Shown one piece after another: positions 35,350 through 44,756 of a DNA stretch of 64,000 nt. The notes beneath the pieces are model-generated. The model saw nothing but the letters and a program-made list of their open reading frames with translations, did not search any database and was not told the origin of the DNA. A program made the position numbers and the translations under genes. Origin of the DNA: Gammaproteobacteria bacterium 45_16_T64 (GTDB lineage: Bacteria > Pseudomonadota > Gammaproteobacteria > Pseudomonadales > Ketobacteraceae); NCBI GenBank assembly GCA_002162955.1, contig MABD01000022.1, positions 1 to 64,000 on the forward strand. The letters are read 5' to 3'. How positions within the stretch are numbered: position 1 is the first letter of the stretch; each line of letters opens with the position of its first letter.

Positions 35350-36759
35350 CTAATCTCTTCCTGCATTCAACGCATCAAATTGCTGCTTAATAAAATCACC
35401 CGTACTATTAAACTGCGCAACAATAATATCCATAGCAGAAAACTGTTTTCGTATCCTTGCTTCAACCGACTCTAACCGAAGCGCTAAGGATACGCGTTGA
35501 TCAGCAATATCCACCAGTTGCGATTGAAACGTCGCCTCACGAGTGGGGATGATCCCACCCGACTTGAGAAACTCATCGTGCACACCATCCATTTGCGTTG
35601 CTATACCACCGGTTCCGGCGATAAGCTCTGCCACCTCATCAAATTCTTCATTTAGTGCGGTGGATAATACTGTTTGGTCAAGAACGAGTTCGCCTTCTTC
35701 CCCAACGGTAATGCCAATTCTCGCTAAGCTTGTGTAAGTATCATTGGTGGTATCACCCACTTCTGACTGCAATACCCTTCTGATTTGGGTTTCCAATGAC
35801 CTTACCGTTGCATCTCCGGTCAGTAAGCCCGCTTCCTTCTTCTCTATATCGACCGCAGTTAGGAATTTATAAGTAGATTCGAAAGAATTAAATGCATCCA
35901 CAAAACTACTAATCTTGTCAGACACATCCGACACATCAGAAGCCACTGTAAGCGTATGCGTATTCCCTGGGTCCGCAGACACTGCGGAGAGGGTAACCCC
36001 TGCGATAACACCGGTAAATACATTGGTAGAACTGGTTGCCGTAAATCCATCGACCGTAATTGAGGCATCTGTTGCAGTATCAATAGAGTTTAGGTTTGCA
36101 TTAATAAATTTGGATATGCCCGAATCATCAGTATCATCACCATCAGCATCATTCGCAACAGTGATGGTAAATGCATTATCTTCACCCGTTTTATCGGAAT
36201 TTAGTACCAACTTCGAAACAGTCTGCCCCGGTGTCACTGGGTCATCAACTGTCAAAATACTGGCAGATATCCCGACGTTATCTGACGCGTCATTAATCGC
36301 ATCTCTTAAGCCTGTAAGTGTATTGTTTGATCCCCCTACGATACTAACGGTAAAGGAATCTGAGCCTATCGTCAGCGTGACATCACCCGCACCAATTGCG
36401 GTACTCGTGGTCTCGTAATCATCAGATACCATTTTTTGGGATGATGCTAACGCAGTCACTTCGATATCTGTGGTGCTGGGTACACCGGCATTGGAGGCTG
36501 TTGCAGTAAAGACTGATTCAGAGCTGGAAGTTGCTGTTCTCGTTGAGAAATCTGCTAATGACGTTAAGCCACTCAAGGCACTTTGAAAGCTACTGAGCGC
36601 GCCTTTCAAGGAGGTATACGCAGAGATGTCTGCCTGGACCTGTATTTCACGAAAATCCAGTCTATTTTTAACGGGCTCTTCTTCGGCAGCAGTTAAGGTT
36701 GAAACCAGTAAATCGACATCGATTCCTGAACCTAGCCCGCCAGCGGTAATAGTCGCCAT
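35350..36759 (-). CDS. fliD: Flagellar filament cap protein FliD
   Basis: The cap protein under which flagellin subunits assemble. N-terminal FliD domain (ITAGGLGSGIDVDLLVSTLT) and C-terminal FliD domain (TDVSDKISSFVDAFNSF-like sequence, then LALRLESVEARIRKQFSAMD and IVAQFNSTGDFIKQQFDALN) flank a variable middle rich in Asp, Thr and Ser that includes a flagellin-hook-IN-like stretch (LTGLRDAINDASDNVGISAS). The 469 residues are normal. The ATG has GAGGTG six bases upstream. Confidence 0.96.
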   Translation of the reverse strand: MATITAGGLGSGIDVDLLVSTLTAAEEEPVKNRLDFREIQVQADISAYTSLKGALSSFQSALSGLTSLADFSTRTATSSSESVFTATASNAGVPSTTDIEVTALASSQKMVSDDYETTSTAIGAGDVTLTIGSDSFTVSIVGGSNNTLTGLRDAINDASDNVGISASILTVDDPVTPGQTVSKLVLNSDKTGEDNAFTITVANDADGDDTDDSGISKFINANLNSIDTATDASITVDGFTATSSTNVFTGVIAGVTLSAVSADPGNTHTLTVASDVSDVSDKISSFVDAFNSFESTYKFLTAVDIEKKEAGLLTGDATVRSLETQIRRVLQSEVGDTTNDTYTSLARIGITVGEEGELVLDQTVLSTALNEEFDEVAELIAGTGGIATQMDGVHDEFLKSGGIIPTREATFQSQLVDIADQRVSLALRLESVEARIRKQFSAMDIIVAQFNSTGDFIKQQFDALNAGRD

Positions 36760-36838
36760 TGTTACACCTCAAAGTAGGGACTCTATATCTCTATATCGTC
36801 CGGTTCCTGTACTCCTTTATAGTAGCAATAGATTAATT

Positions 36839-36854
36839 TGCAAATATTAGACCA
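36839..36854 (-). promoter_or_regulatory. Candidate sigma-54 promoter of fliD
   Basis: The minus strand reads TGGTCTAATATTTGCA, with the invariant GG and GC at the correct spacing and TTGCA at -12 but a poor -24 element. It lies 80 bases upstream of the fliD ATG. fliD is sigma-54 dependent in related cascades. Confidence 0.4.
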
Positions 36855-36860
36855 ACTTAG

Positions 36861-37334
36861 TTAGGCTTTTGATTGAATCAGTATTCCACTACTTTCAAGT
36901 AAATCGCCACTTCTGATTGCATCAGACAACTTCACTATGTCCTCTGGAGGTATCTGACGAATAATCTCCTTCGTTTCTTGGTCAATCACCGTGATAATGA
37001 CGCGATTGTCTTTTTCTGCCATTTCAAAATTGAGCGTACGCTGGTTATCTTGCATATACTCTTCAACGTGGACAATGGCCTCACTGACTTGATTGAGCTC
37101 TTCCTCTTTCAACTCCTCCGGGTCTGGCGGCGCTTTCACAGATTGCTCGGTCCGTAGGCCTCCTGAAGAATCATCCGTAGTCGTCGATTTACCCTGTGCT
37201 GGCTGACCCGAGTCGACATTGGAAACCACCTGATCAACCGGAACATCAGGCACATCTTTGACAGGCGCGGCGACTACGGTTTTATCCGGCGTCAGCGTTC
37301 GTACGTTAATTGATGATGCATCGTTATTAATCAT
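36861..37334 (-). CDS. flaG: FlaG family protein
   Basis: A 157-residue protein whose C-terminal 75 residues are the FlaG domain: ALVHVEEYMQ-like VSEAIVHVEEYMQDNQRTLN, then FEMAEKDNRVIITVIDQETK and EIIRQIPPEDIVKLSDAI. The N-terminal half is Val/Asp/Pro-rich and variable. FlaG influences filament length in several bacteria. It lies between the flagellin gene and fliD, the standard place. No membrane segment. Confidence 0.93.
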   Translation of the reverse strand: MINNDASSINVRTLTPDKTVVAAPVKDVPDVPVDQVVSNVDSGQPAQGKSTTTDDSSGGLRTEQSVKAPPDPEELKEEELNQVSEAIVHVEEYMQDNQRTLNFEMAEKDNRVIITVIDQETKEIIRQIPPEDIVKLSDAIRSGDLLESSGILIQSKA

Positions 37335-37351
37335 ACTGTCACCTTTTCAAT

Positions 37352-37388
37352 ACAAACGCGAGCGCCCGAGTGGTTAGCTCGGGGCTCG
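37352..37388 (-). terminator. Hairpin after the first flagellin gene
   Basis: GCGAGC-CCCGAG pairs with CTCGGG-CGCTCGC (one bulged base) across a loop of seven bases, 60-95 bases after the flagellin stop. On the minus strand only a weak T-stretch (GTTTGTATTG) follows; on the plus strand a TTTTT run follows. It may partly stop flagellin transcripts before flaG. Confidence 0.5.
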
Positions 37389-37445
37389 CTTTTTACGATT
37401 TTGCACGTCCTGTGCGCTTATTCCTTTTGCCTTATCTCAGCGCGT

Positions 37446-39104
37446 TTATCCTAATAACGATAATGCTTGCTGAGGTGCGGCGTTCGCTTGAGCGAGTACC
37501 GAGATGCCTGCTTGTTGCAGCACTTGGTTTTTCGATAATGCCGCGGTTTCCGAAGCAAAATCAGCATCCAAGATCCGCGAGTTCGCAGCCGCTAACGATT
37601 CCGATACACTGGATAGGTTTCGAATCGTTGATTCGAAACGGTTTTGCACCGCACCCAAATCAGCCCGGAAGGAGTTGACTTGACCAAGCGCACTATCTAC
37701 CGCTTCTATCGTTAAGTTAGCTGCATCGATACTGGTAATATCAGCGTTGGCGATGGTACCAGTAGCTTGGACATTGTCTTCAGACCCAGTCAGTGCTAAG
37801 CCTGTCGCATCCAATCCCAAGTTGTCATTGTCAGCACCGGTAAAGTTCAGCGTATCGGTACCGGTTATCGTTAATGTACCGCTAATACGAAGTGAATCAA
37901 GATTAGCATCAAATCTGTCGGTGTCTTGTTCATCTCCCGCACCAAACAGGTCGTTAGTGACAATCGCCGTTGAGGTAGAGACAATAACATCGCGACCATC
38001 TTCAGCCGTCAGCACTAACTCACCATCTTTATTTACGCTAGCTTCGACACCCGTTGTATCACTCTTCGCATTGATCGCATTGGTCAATGATCCAGACGAA
38101 TCATTCTCCAAGAAATCAACTGGGCCAATATCAACCCCATTAATCGTTAAGTCACCGTTAGTCAATGAGCCAGCGCCTACGAAGGTATCTGGCGTATTGG
38201 TACTATCGATGTTACCAGAATAATCGGCGGCAGCTAAATCACTTCCCTGGAAGGTTGTCACAGCAGATGCGTACACACCCTGCAACGTTTCTTCCCCATC
38301 GGCACGTATGGTATTAATCCGAGTAGCAATGGATTTTGCTAAACCAGAACCATAGTTATCATCAAATCGATCCGTAAGATTTGCAGTGCCTACGGTTGCA
38401 ACATTCCCACCAAACTTCGTTTCAGTAATATCGACTGCATCAGAAGTATTCACACTATCTAAGCGAATAGTAAAGTCGGATATATCGTTCGCTGCGTTCA
38501 GTGCCCCTGTTTCTTGGATACCTTGAGTGCCGTTATCCGTATCACTAAGGAAGTCAACTCGACCGCCCGTAGACTGCAAGATACCTGGTTGCGACCCTAA
38601 GGAAGACGCCTTCGCATCAACCCCTGACACACTTACTGTCTGGTTTGCATTCGCACCGATATGGAATTTAAGGGTATCTTTACTACCGTCCAACACATTA
38701 GTGCCGTTAAAGTTAGTAGTGCCTGCGATACGATCGATCTCTGATACTAGCTGATCAACTTCCGCTTGTAGTGATTCACGGTCAGATGCACTGTTAGTAT
38801 CGTTTGCGGACTGAACCGCCAAATCACGAATACGTTGAAGCGCGGTACTTACTTCCGTAAGCGCCCCTTCTGCCGTTTGAGCAAAGGAAATACCGTCATT
38901 GGCGTTTCGCACCGCAACGTTTAGACCACGAATCTGCGTGGTAAAACGATTGGATATTGCCAAACCCGCCGCGTCATCCTTTGCCCCGTTGATACGAAGA
39001 CCAGAAGACAGACGCTGAAATGACGTTTGCAAAGAACTTTGAGACTTGCCCAAGTTACGTTGCGCGTTGATGGATGAAATGTTCGTATTAATTGACAGTG
39101 CCAT
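37446..39104 (-). CDS. fliC: Flagellin (copy 1)
   Basis: Filament subunit of 552 residues, longer than many flagellins. The N-terminal D0/D1 region (MALSINTNISSINAQRNLGK, LSSGLRINGAKDDAAGLAIS) and C-terminal D1/D0 region (LGAVQNRFESTIRNLSSVSE, QAGISVLAQANAAPQQALSL) are conserved. The central region contains a flagellin-hook-IN-type stretch (AINAKSDTTGVEASVNKDGE) and Ser/Thr-rich surface sequence, possible glycan sites. A strong sigma-28 promoter lies upstream. It is a close paralogue of the next flagellin gene, with matching segments throughout. Confidence 0.97.
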   Translation of the reverse strand: MALSINTNISSINAQRNLGKSQSSLQTSFQRLSSGLRINGAKDDAAGLAISNRFTTQIRGLNVAVRNANDGISFAQTAEGALTEVSTALQRIRDLAVQSANDTNSASDRESLQAEVDQLVSEIDRIAGTTNFNGTNVLDGSKDTLKFHIGANANQTVSVSGVDAKASSLGSQPGILQSTGGRVDFLSDTDNGTQGIQETGALNAANDISDFTIRLDSVNTSDAVDITETKFGGNVATVGTANLTDRFDDNYGSGLAKSIATRINTIRADGEETLQGVYASAVTTFQGSDLAAADYSGNIDSTNTPDTFVGAGSLTNGDLTINGVDIGPVDFLENDSSGSLTNAINAKSDTTGVEASVNKDGELVLTAEDGRDVIVSTSTAIVTNDLFGAGDEQDTDRFDANLDSLRISGTLTITGTDTLNFTGADNDNLGLDATGLALTGSEDNVQATGTIANADITSIDAANLTIEAVDSALGQVNSFRADLGAVQNRFESTIRNLSSVSESLAAANSRILDADFASETAALSKNQVLQQAGISVLAQANAAPQQALSLLG

Positions 39105-39211
39105 GGTGGTCTCCTGCTATTTTTCTTTTCGCCCCAGCGTTATCGCCTTAGGGTTTGAAAATTCTCTGGGCCTCTGGCTGAGACCGAAAAGACTATTTGC
39201 CTACACAAATC

Positions 39212-39238
39212 TTATCGGCGCAGTAAAAATAACCTTTA
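39212..39238 (-). promoter_or_regulatory. Sigma-28 (FliA) promoter of flagellin copy 1
   Basis: The minus strand reads TAAAGGTT, 11 bases, GCCGATAA. The -10 element is perfect and the -35 differs from TAAAGTTT at one base. The leader is about 100 bases to the ATG. Confidence 0.9.
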
Positions 39239-39437
39239 GAAATTTTCGTTACTTTTTATAAAGAAAAATAATAAACCATATAGCACGTCTAACTTATTGA
39301 ATTTTATCCGATATATTTCCCTCGATTTTTGATCTACACGTTTTCAACATATACCCAATCATACTAAAAAACAGACCAATATAACCTATACGCAATCACC
39401 GTCAAAAACCCAACGAAGTGACAGGAATATCAGCCAA

Positions 39438-39480
39438 GAAAAAGCCAAACGCCAACATTTGGACAGGGGCTTTACGCCCC
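39438..39480 (-). terminator. Possible terminator after flagellin copy 2
   Basis: On the minus strand GGGGC-GTAAA-GCCCC is followed by a second hairpin CCAAA-TGTTGGCG-TTTGG and then CTTTTTC. The stems are short and the T-run moderate. Confidence 0.4.
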
Positions 39481-39498
39481 TTTCTACCCTTTTTTCGT

Positions 39499-41166
39499 TT
39501 ACCCTTGGAGCAGAGAAAGCACCTGCTGTGGTAAACCGTTAGCCTGAGCCAAGACTGATATGCCCGCCTGCTGAAGCACCTGATTCTTCGATAGCTGTGC
39601 GGTTTCTGCGGCAAAATCCGCGTCTAATATCCGAGAGTTTGCTGCTGCCAGCGATTCCGAGATACTCGACAAGTTTCGAATAGTCGATTCAAATCTATTC
39701 TGAATCGCACCCAGCTCACCTCGGATCGTGTTGATCTGATCAAGCGCGCTATCGACAGATTCAATCAATATATTTGCAGCTTCACGTGTCGTTACATCTG
39801 CATTGGCAATAGTACCTACTGCTTGAACATTATCTTCAGATCCCGTTGCTGCAAGACCCGTGGCATCTAGTCCTAGCTCATCATTATTAGTACCCGTGAA
39901 ATTGAGGGTATCCTGGCCCGTAACAGTAATTCGCCCGGTAACCCGCAAATCAACTAAATTGGCACTAAATCGATCGGTCGTCAGCTCATCGCCTCCTCCG
40001 AATAGGTCATTGGTCACACTGGCCGTTGATGCCGACACGATAATATCTCTTCCATCCTCCGCCGTTAGGACAAGTTCACCGTTTTTATCAACCGCTGCCT
40101 CTACGCCTGTAACGCTAGTTTTAGCATTGATGGCATTGACGAGTGTCCCCGATGCATCATTCACCTGGAACGTCACCGGTCCAATATCGACACCGTTGAT
40201 AATTAAATCACCATTATCGATAACACCCTGACCGACATTAGTATCTGGCGCATTCGTATCATCAATGGTACCACTGTAATCATTCGCCTCCAGATCACTG
40301 CCTCTAAACGATGTTTCCGCCGTCGCATAGACTCCTTGCAGTGAATCTTCACCTCGCACCCTTATGGCGTTAACCCGTTCTGCAATTGCTTTTGCTAATC
40401 CCCCCCCGTAATTGTCGTCAAAGCGATCCTTAAGATCCGTTGTGGTAACCGTTGCTATATTTCCGCCATAAACAGTATCGGTAATATCTACTGCATCAAC
40501 GGTATTGATGCTATCCAATCGTATAGTGAAGTTGGAAATATCATTGGCTTCAGTCAACGCACCGACTTCTTGAATGCCTTGAGTGCCAAGATCGGTACTA
40601 CCATTACCGATAAACTGCACACGATCACCGGTAGATTGCACCATTCCCGGTTGAGACCCTAATGCACTTGACCGCGCATCAACACCGCTCACCGACACCG
40701 TCTGGTTAGCATTGGCACCAATATGAAAGCTCAAGGTTGCATTTGACCCGTCTAATACGGGACGATTGTTAAATGTCGTTGTCTGTGCAATACGTTCTAT
40801 TTCCGAGACAAGCTGAGTAACCTCCGCCTGTAGCGACAATCTATCTGATTGACTGTTGGTATCGTTTGCTGACTGAACACCAAGATCACGCATCCGTTGT
40901 AACGCCGTTGCGATTTCTTCAAGCGCACTTTCAGTCGTTTGCGCAAATGAAATACCATCATTCGCGTTTCGAACCGCAACATTGAGGCCGCGAACCTGAG
41001 TGGTAAATCGATTCGATATCGCCAATCCAGCCGCATCATCTTTCGCACTGTTAATACGTAGCCCCGAAGACAATCGTTGCAATGAAGTTTGTAACGCACC
41101 TTGTGATTTATTTAGGTTTCGTTGTGCGTTGATAGACGAAATATTGGTATTAATAATCTGTGGCAT
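39499..41166 (-). CDS. fliC: Flagellin (copy 2)
   Basis: A 555-residue flagellin with the same architecture as copy 1: MPQIINTNISSINAQRNLNK at the start, LRINSAKDDAAGLAISNRFT, a central hook-IN-type stretch (AINAKTSVTGVEAAVDKNGE), and QAGISVLAQANGLPQQVLSL at the end. The start is the ATG with AGGAGAA seven bases upstream; an open frame nine codons longer has no ribosome site. The two copies align along their whole length, including the middle, so they look like a recent tandem duplication. It has its own, weaker sigma-28 match. Confidence 0.96.
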   Translation of the reverse strand: MPQIINTNISSINAQRNLNKSQGALQTSLQRLSSGLRINSAKDDAAGLAISNRFTTQVRGLNVAVRNANDGISFAQTTESALEEIATALQRMRDLGVQSANDTNSQSDRLSLQAEVTQLVSEIERIAQTTTFNNRPVLDGSNATLSFHIGANANQTVSVSGVDARSSALGSQPGMVQSTGDRVQFIGNGSTDLGTQGIQEVGALTEANDISNFTIRLDSINTVDAVDITDTVYGGNIATVTTTDLKDRFDDNYGGGLAKAIAERVNAIRVRGEDSLQGVYATAETSFRGSDLEANDYSGTIDDTNAPDTNVGQGVIDNGDLIINGVDIGPVTFQVNDASGTLVNAINAKTSVTGVEAAVDKNGELVLTAEDGRDIIVSASTASVTNDLFGGGDELTTDRFSANLVDLRVTGRITVTGQDTLNFTGTNNDELGLDATGLAATGSEDNVQAVGTIANADVTTREAANILIESVDSALDQINTIRGELGAIQNRFESTIRNLSSISESLAAANSRILDADFAAETAQLSKNQVLQQAGISVLAQANGLPQQVLSLLQG

Positions 41167-41261
41167 GAGTATTTCTCCTAACTGCCGTCCCACGTATCCA
41201 ACATTGGATGGGGAGAATTAAAATGATATTTTTCAAGAAGCAACGTTTTGGTTAAGTGCTG

Positions 41262-41288
41262 TTATCAGCAGTAACACGGGTTGCTTAA
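41262..41288 (-). promoter_or_regulatory. Sigma-28 promoter candidate of flagellin copy 2
   Basis: The minus strand reads TTAAGCAA, 11 bases, GCTGATAA. The -10 matches GCCGATAA at seven of eight bases; the -35 is weaker than for copy 1. It lies about 95 bases upstream of the ATG. Confidence 0.65.
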
Positions 41289-41393
41289 GATTTTTCTCAT
41301 ACTAACCTCCCCGCCACACGCCAATTTGACGCAGTCGTAATGTAAATTCTGACGAAAAACGTAATTTCATGTACTTTCTAATGCGTAATATAT

Positions 41394-42635
41394 TCATCGT
41401 ATAAACTGAAACAGTGATAACCCTTGAATCTGCACAAAACTTTGTTGTGCTGCCTGTAGTGCCACCGACTGTTTATTTAGATCGGTAATTGCTGATGCGT
41501 AATCCAAATCCTCTACCAGAGAAAGTGAACTTTCCGCTTGTACAATAATATTTGCGTTAATCGATTGTTCGCTCTCTATGACATTTAAACGTGTACCTAC
41601 CGCTGAGCGCCCTTCATCAATATGCCCCAACGCTTGATCCAAATTTATCAAACCATTATTTAGCTGATCTGCCATTTGTGCCTGCAAGGTTGGTGACGCA
41701 TCCGATGATCTCAAACCGTCAATCACTTGCTGCAATGTGGTAAAGATATCCTGACTATTACTAGACTCCACCGTAAAGGTATCACCTACCTGCGGGATCC
41801 CACTGATAGAAAACTGGATGCCGCCAAATTCTATATTCGCACCTTCTACGTAACGCGGTGCATCTGTCAAAGGCACTCCTGGAAGCGCCGGAATTAACTG
41901 TCCCGTTGTTGCACCGTCCACTTGATAGGACAACACGCCAGACGCATTATTAAGAAACGTTACCGTATAGGTATCCGGTACATAGGCGGAGTTATCGAGG
42001 ACGCTACCGCCACTGATCACTCCAGTACCTTGATTCGAACTACTACCCAAAGTCTGAAAAGTTCCATTACCAGTAGGGACGTCTGAAAACAGTTCCGAAC
42101 CAGAAAAGTTTGTCTGTACTTCAAGACTGGAGTTCACATCCACAAACTGCTTACCCTGATCGCCGTTATAGATAAAGTTACCGGCGATGTCTCGGGTATA
42201 AGGCGCTACATTGGTTGCGAATCCCGAGAATATATAATCACCGCTTGCCGTTTGTGTATTGGCCAAACTTACCAATTCCTGTAGTCGGCTCTCTATTTCT
42301 AACGCTAATGAGCGTCGATCCTGGCCACTTAAGGTCCCGTTAGACCCTTGCAAAACAAGATCACGGCTACGATTCAAAATATCCGTCACACTGGCCAGTG
42401 AACTTTCCACCACTTCCAATTTGGTTTGTCCGGTTTGTCCATTACTGACGAACTGCTCTGACGTTTGAATTAACTGTTTAATACTGAGGGCAATCCCCGA
42501 GCCGATAGGATCATCCGAGGGTTTAATGATACGTTTGCCTGCGGCAAGTTGAAGCTGTGTAGTACTTAACTTGGTCTGCTGGTCCAGCATCGAGTTCAAA
42601 CCAGTATTGTATACATGTGATGTAGACACTCTCAT
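41394..42635 (-). CDS. flgL: Hook-filament junction protein FlgL (HAP3)
   Basis: Joins hook to filament. The N-terminal flagellin-like region (MRVSTSHVYNTGLNSMLDQQ, LAAGKRIIKPSDDPIGSGIA) and C-terminal region (INANIIVQAESSLSLVEDLD, YASAITDLNKQSVALQAAQQ) are typical. It has 413 residues. It follows flgK by 12 bases on the same strand, upstream of the flagellins. Confidence 0.95.
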   Translation of the reverse strand: MRVSTSHVYNTGLNSMLDQQTKLSTTQLQLAAGKRIIKPSDDPIGSGIALSIKQLIQTSEQFVSNGQTGQTKLEVVESSLASVTDILNRSRDLVLQGSNGTLSGQDRRSLALEIESRLQELVSLANTQTASGDYIFSGFATNVAPYTRDIAGNFIYNGDQGKQFVDVNSSLEVQTNFSGSELFSDVPTGNGTFQTLGSSSNQGTGVISGGSVLDNSAYVPDTYTVTFLNNASGVLSYQVDGATTGQLIPALPGVPLTDAPRYVEGANIEFGGIQFSISGIPQVGDTFTVESSNSQDIFTTLQQVIDGLRSSDASPTLQAQMADQLNNGLINLDQALGHIDEGRSAVGTRLNVIESEQSINANIIVQAESSLSLVEDLDYASAITDLNKQSVALQAAQQSFVQIQGLSLFQFIR

Positions 42636-42647
42636 CTCATATCACCC

Positions 42648-44651
42648 CTACCCAACCGAATTCAACAGCGTATCGAACAGTTCTGTCGATACCTGAATAA
42701 TACGAGCCGATGCTTCATAGGCTTGCTGAAATTTCAGCAAATCCGCTGCTTCTTCATCTAAATTTACCCCCGACACGGCTTCCCTCTGTGCCACAGTTTG
42801 TCGTAACACACTTTGTGAGGCCTCTTGTCCAATCAGTGAATCACGAGTACGCGTCCCGACTCCTCCAACAGTTTGTGCATATGCGCCTTGATAGTTGACA
42901 GTGCCACCAGCCATGGTTTTTGCCGCCTGCAAATCCGCCAACAAAAGTGCATTTCGATTATCACCAATACCATTAGAGTTATATTCGATAGTTACCACGT
43001 CACCAGCAGCAGGAGTACCGTTTACGACAACTTCATACCCTGGAGTTAACGCTGCATTAGCAAGCATATTATTCGGTTGATTGGGATTAAACACCACAGG
43101 GGCACCAGTCACTAACACAGGTGTTGCCGGCACCGACATATCGTAAATATCGTAGGTCGTCGCCGTCACAAATCGCACTTCGTAGGGAGGGCTCAATTGT
43201 AACGCCGCGGTGGTAAAGTCCGTTGTTGTCACGTCAGTGATCTGAACCTCTTCAACCACCATTGACCCCGAATTAGTCAGTGGTGTCGACGCTTTCACAG
43301 GCAGCGCAGCAGCAATTTCACTGGTGTTACTAATTTCGGCATCAATGGCAGACGCACCAAAGCGTGTTGGGGTCACCAAATATAGATCGCCATCCGCTGG
43401 TGCTCCCGATAAGAAGTTAATTGAGAACCCCTCACCGGCAAGTGCTACCGTGCTTGGTACAACTCCTGGCGCAGGAATCGTAGCGATGGTGGTATTATTT
43501 GCGGTTTCGGTTAACGTATAGTTTCCCGTTGTTGCACTATATCGTAACTCGAAGTTATCTACCCCCAATACAGAGGTGTCATCAATGCTAACCGACATCG
43601 CCATCGTACCGGTATTCGTAGTGCTTCTTGAAACTCGTGATAACACTGCAGAATTAGAATTAATATCGGTAAAAAATTCCTTACCCAGGTTCCCGGTAAG
43701 ATCAACGCCCAACTCATGCTGTGCATTAAAGGTCGCTGACAGCGCCATACCCATGCGTCCCACTTCGTTAAACACCGGGTCAATCAACTGCTCTCTCACT
43801 TCGAGCAGCCCACCCAAGCGTCCACCCGTAAGGCCACTACCAATAAGTACAGAACTACTGCCCGAGGAAAGTGATATTTCATGACGAGTAACACCCGACA
43901 TCGTGCTACCAGCGCTTAATGTAAATGCCTGTACTCCCACCACTAACGCTTGGCCTGTCCCCATCGTAACGTTAACCGTACCGTCAGTATTATTAATGAC
44001 GCTAATACCGACCAATTCAGATAACTCTCTTAATTTTTCATCTCTTTCATCCAAGAGATCATTAGGGTTGCCACCAATACCGCCTAATGCACCGGATGTT
44101 TGTATCGAATTGTTGAGATTTGCAAGCTGTGACGCAATTGCGGTGATCTGTGAGGTAGTACTGACAAGATCCGCATTTAGTGTATCGTTCTGTAATGCAA
44201 CCTGGGCGTAAACGGAATTAAAACGATTGGCCAGTGCTTCACCTTCACTAATCAGTACCTGCCTTGCTGGCACTGAGGCAGGGTCATTTGATACATCGCT
44301 GACCGAGTCAAAGAAATTCAACATGGATGGTGTAATTGCCGTAGCATCATCACCCAATAACGTATCTATTCTGACGGCATATTCATAATAAGAAGAGAAC
44401 GACGAATTATTTTGCGTATCACGACGCATTTGTTCGGTAATAAAATCATTGGCAATACGCTGCACACTCGCAACGTTCATTCCCGTGCCGACAAATTGGC
44501 CACCGATCTGCTCAGGGGCATTGGTCCCAAACTGGACATCCTGCCGGCTATAGCCTGCAGTATTTACGTTTGCAATATTGTGTCCCACTGTACCTAACGC
44601 GGTCTTCTGCGATATCAGTGAGGAAACTGCAATGCCCATTAGGTCTGCCAT
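42648..44651 (-). CDS. flgK: Hook-filament junction protein FlgK (HAP1)
   Basis: A 667-residue hook-associated protein. The N-terminal rod/hook motif (LGTVGHNIANVNTAGYSRQD) and the helical segment LLDERDEKLRELSELVGISV are characteristic, and the C-terminus EEAADLLKFQQAYEASARII-QVSTELFDTLLNSVG is diagnostic. The long middle has extra beta-rich sequence, making it longer than the enterobacterial protein. It lies 105 bases after flgJ, with a hairpin in the gap. Confidence 0.96.
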   Translation of the reverse strand: MADLMGIAVSSLISQKTALGTVGHNIANVNTAGYSRQDVQFGTNAPEQIGGQFVGTGMNVASVQRIANDFITEQMRRDTQNNSSFSSYYEYAVRIDTLLGDDATAITPSMLNFFDSVSDVSNDPASVPARQVLISEGEALANRFNSVYAQVALQNDTLNADLVSTTSQITAIASQLANLNNSIQTSGALGGIGGNPNDLLDERDEKLRELSELVGISVINNTDGTVNVTMGTGQALVVGVQAFTLSAGSTMSGVTRHEISLSSGSSSVLIGSGLTGGRLGGLLEVREQLIDPVFNEVGRMGMALSATFNAQHELGVDLTGNLGKEFFTDINSNSAVLSRVSRSTTNTGTMAMSVSIDDTSVLGVDNFELRYSATTGNYTLTETANNTTIATIPAPGVVPSTVALAGEGFSINFLSGAPADGDLYLVTPTRFGASAIDAEISNTSEIAAALPVKASTPLTNSGSMVVEEVQITDVTTTDFTTAALQLSPPYEVRFVTATTYDIYDMSVPATPVLVTGAPVVFNPNQPNNMLANAALTPGYEVVVNGTPAAGDVVTIEYNSNGIGDNRNALLLADLQAAKTMAGGTVNYQGAYAQTVGGVGTRTRDSLIGQEASQSVLRQTVAQREAVSGVNLDEEAADLLKFQQAYEASARIIQVSTELFDTLLNSVG

Positions 44652-44721
44652 AAACTATCGTCTCGATAAATTCAGCGTTAATTTTCTGATCGATTTGATA
44701 GAGCGGCAGTTTTTTGTTCAG

Positions 44722-44751
44722 GCGGCAATCGATGGTAGTATTAATTGCCGC
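44722..44751 (-). repeat. Perfect hairpin between flgJ and flgK
   Basis: GCGGCAAT and ATTGCCGC form an eight-base stem with a 14-base loop, just after the flgJ stop. No T-run follows on the minus strand. It could protect the 3' end of the flgJ message or weakly attenuate read-through into flgK. Confidence 0.55.
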
Positions 44752-44756
44752 TTTGA

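Larger units (their letters stand above)
39105..39498. other. Gap between the two flagellin genes
   Basis: This AT-rich 394-base gap contains the sigma-28 promoter of copy 1 (39212-39238), an upstream AT-rich tract, and hairpins at 39440-39480 that could end the transcript of copy 2. No gene is seen. Confidence 0.6.

Noticed and set aside
35915-36418. Long open frame opposite fliD (167 codons)
   Set aside because: Antisense shadow of the Ser/Thr/Asp-rich fliD sequence; no ribosome site and low-complexity product.
36861-38000. CRISPR or tandem repeat array in the flagellin region
   Set aside because: Similar segments are spread through two homologous genes, not direct repeats with spacers.
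37747-38223. Long open frame opposite flagellin copy 1 (158 codons), and similar one at 39860-40231 opposite copy 2
   Set aside because: Both are shadows of the same paralogous flagellin codons; the product is repetitive and lacks a start signal.
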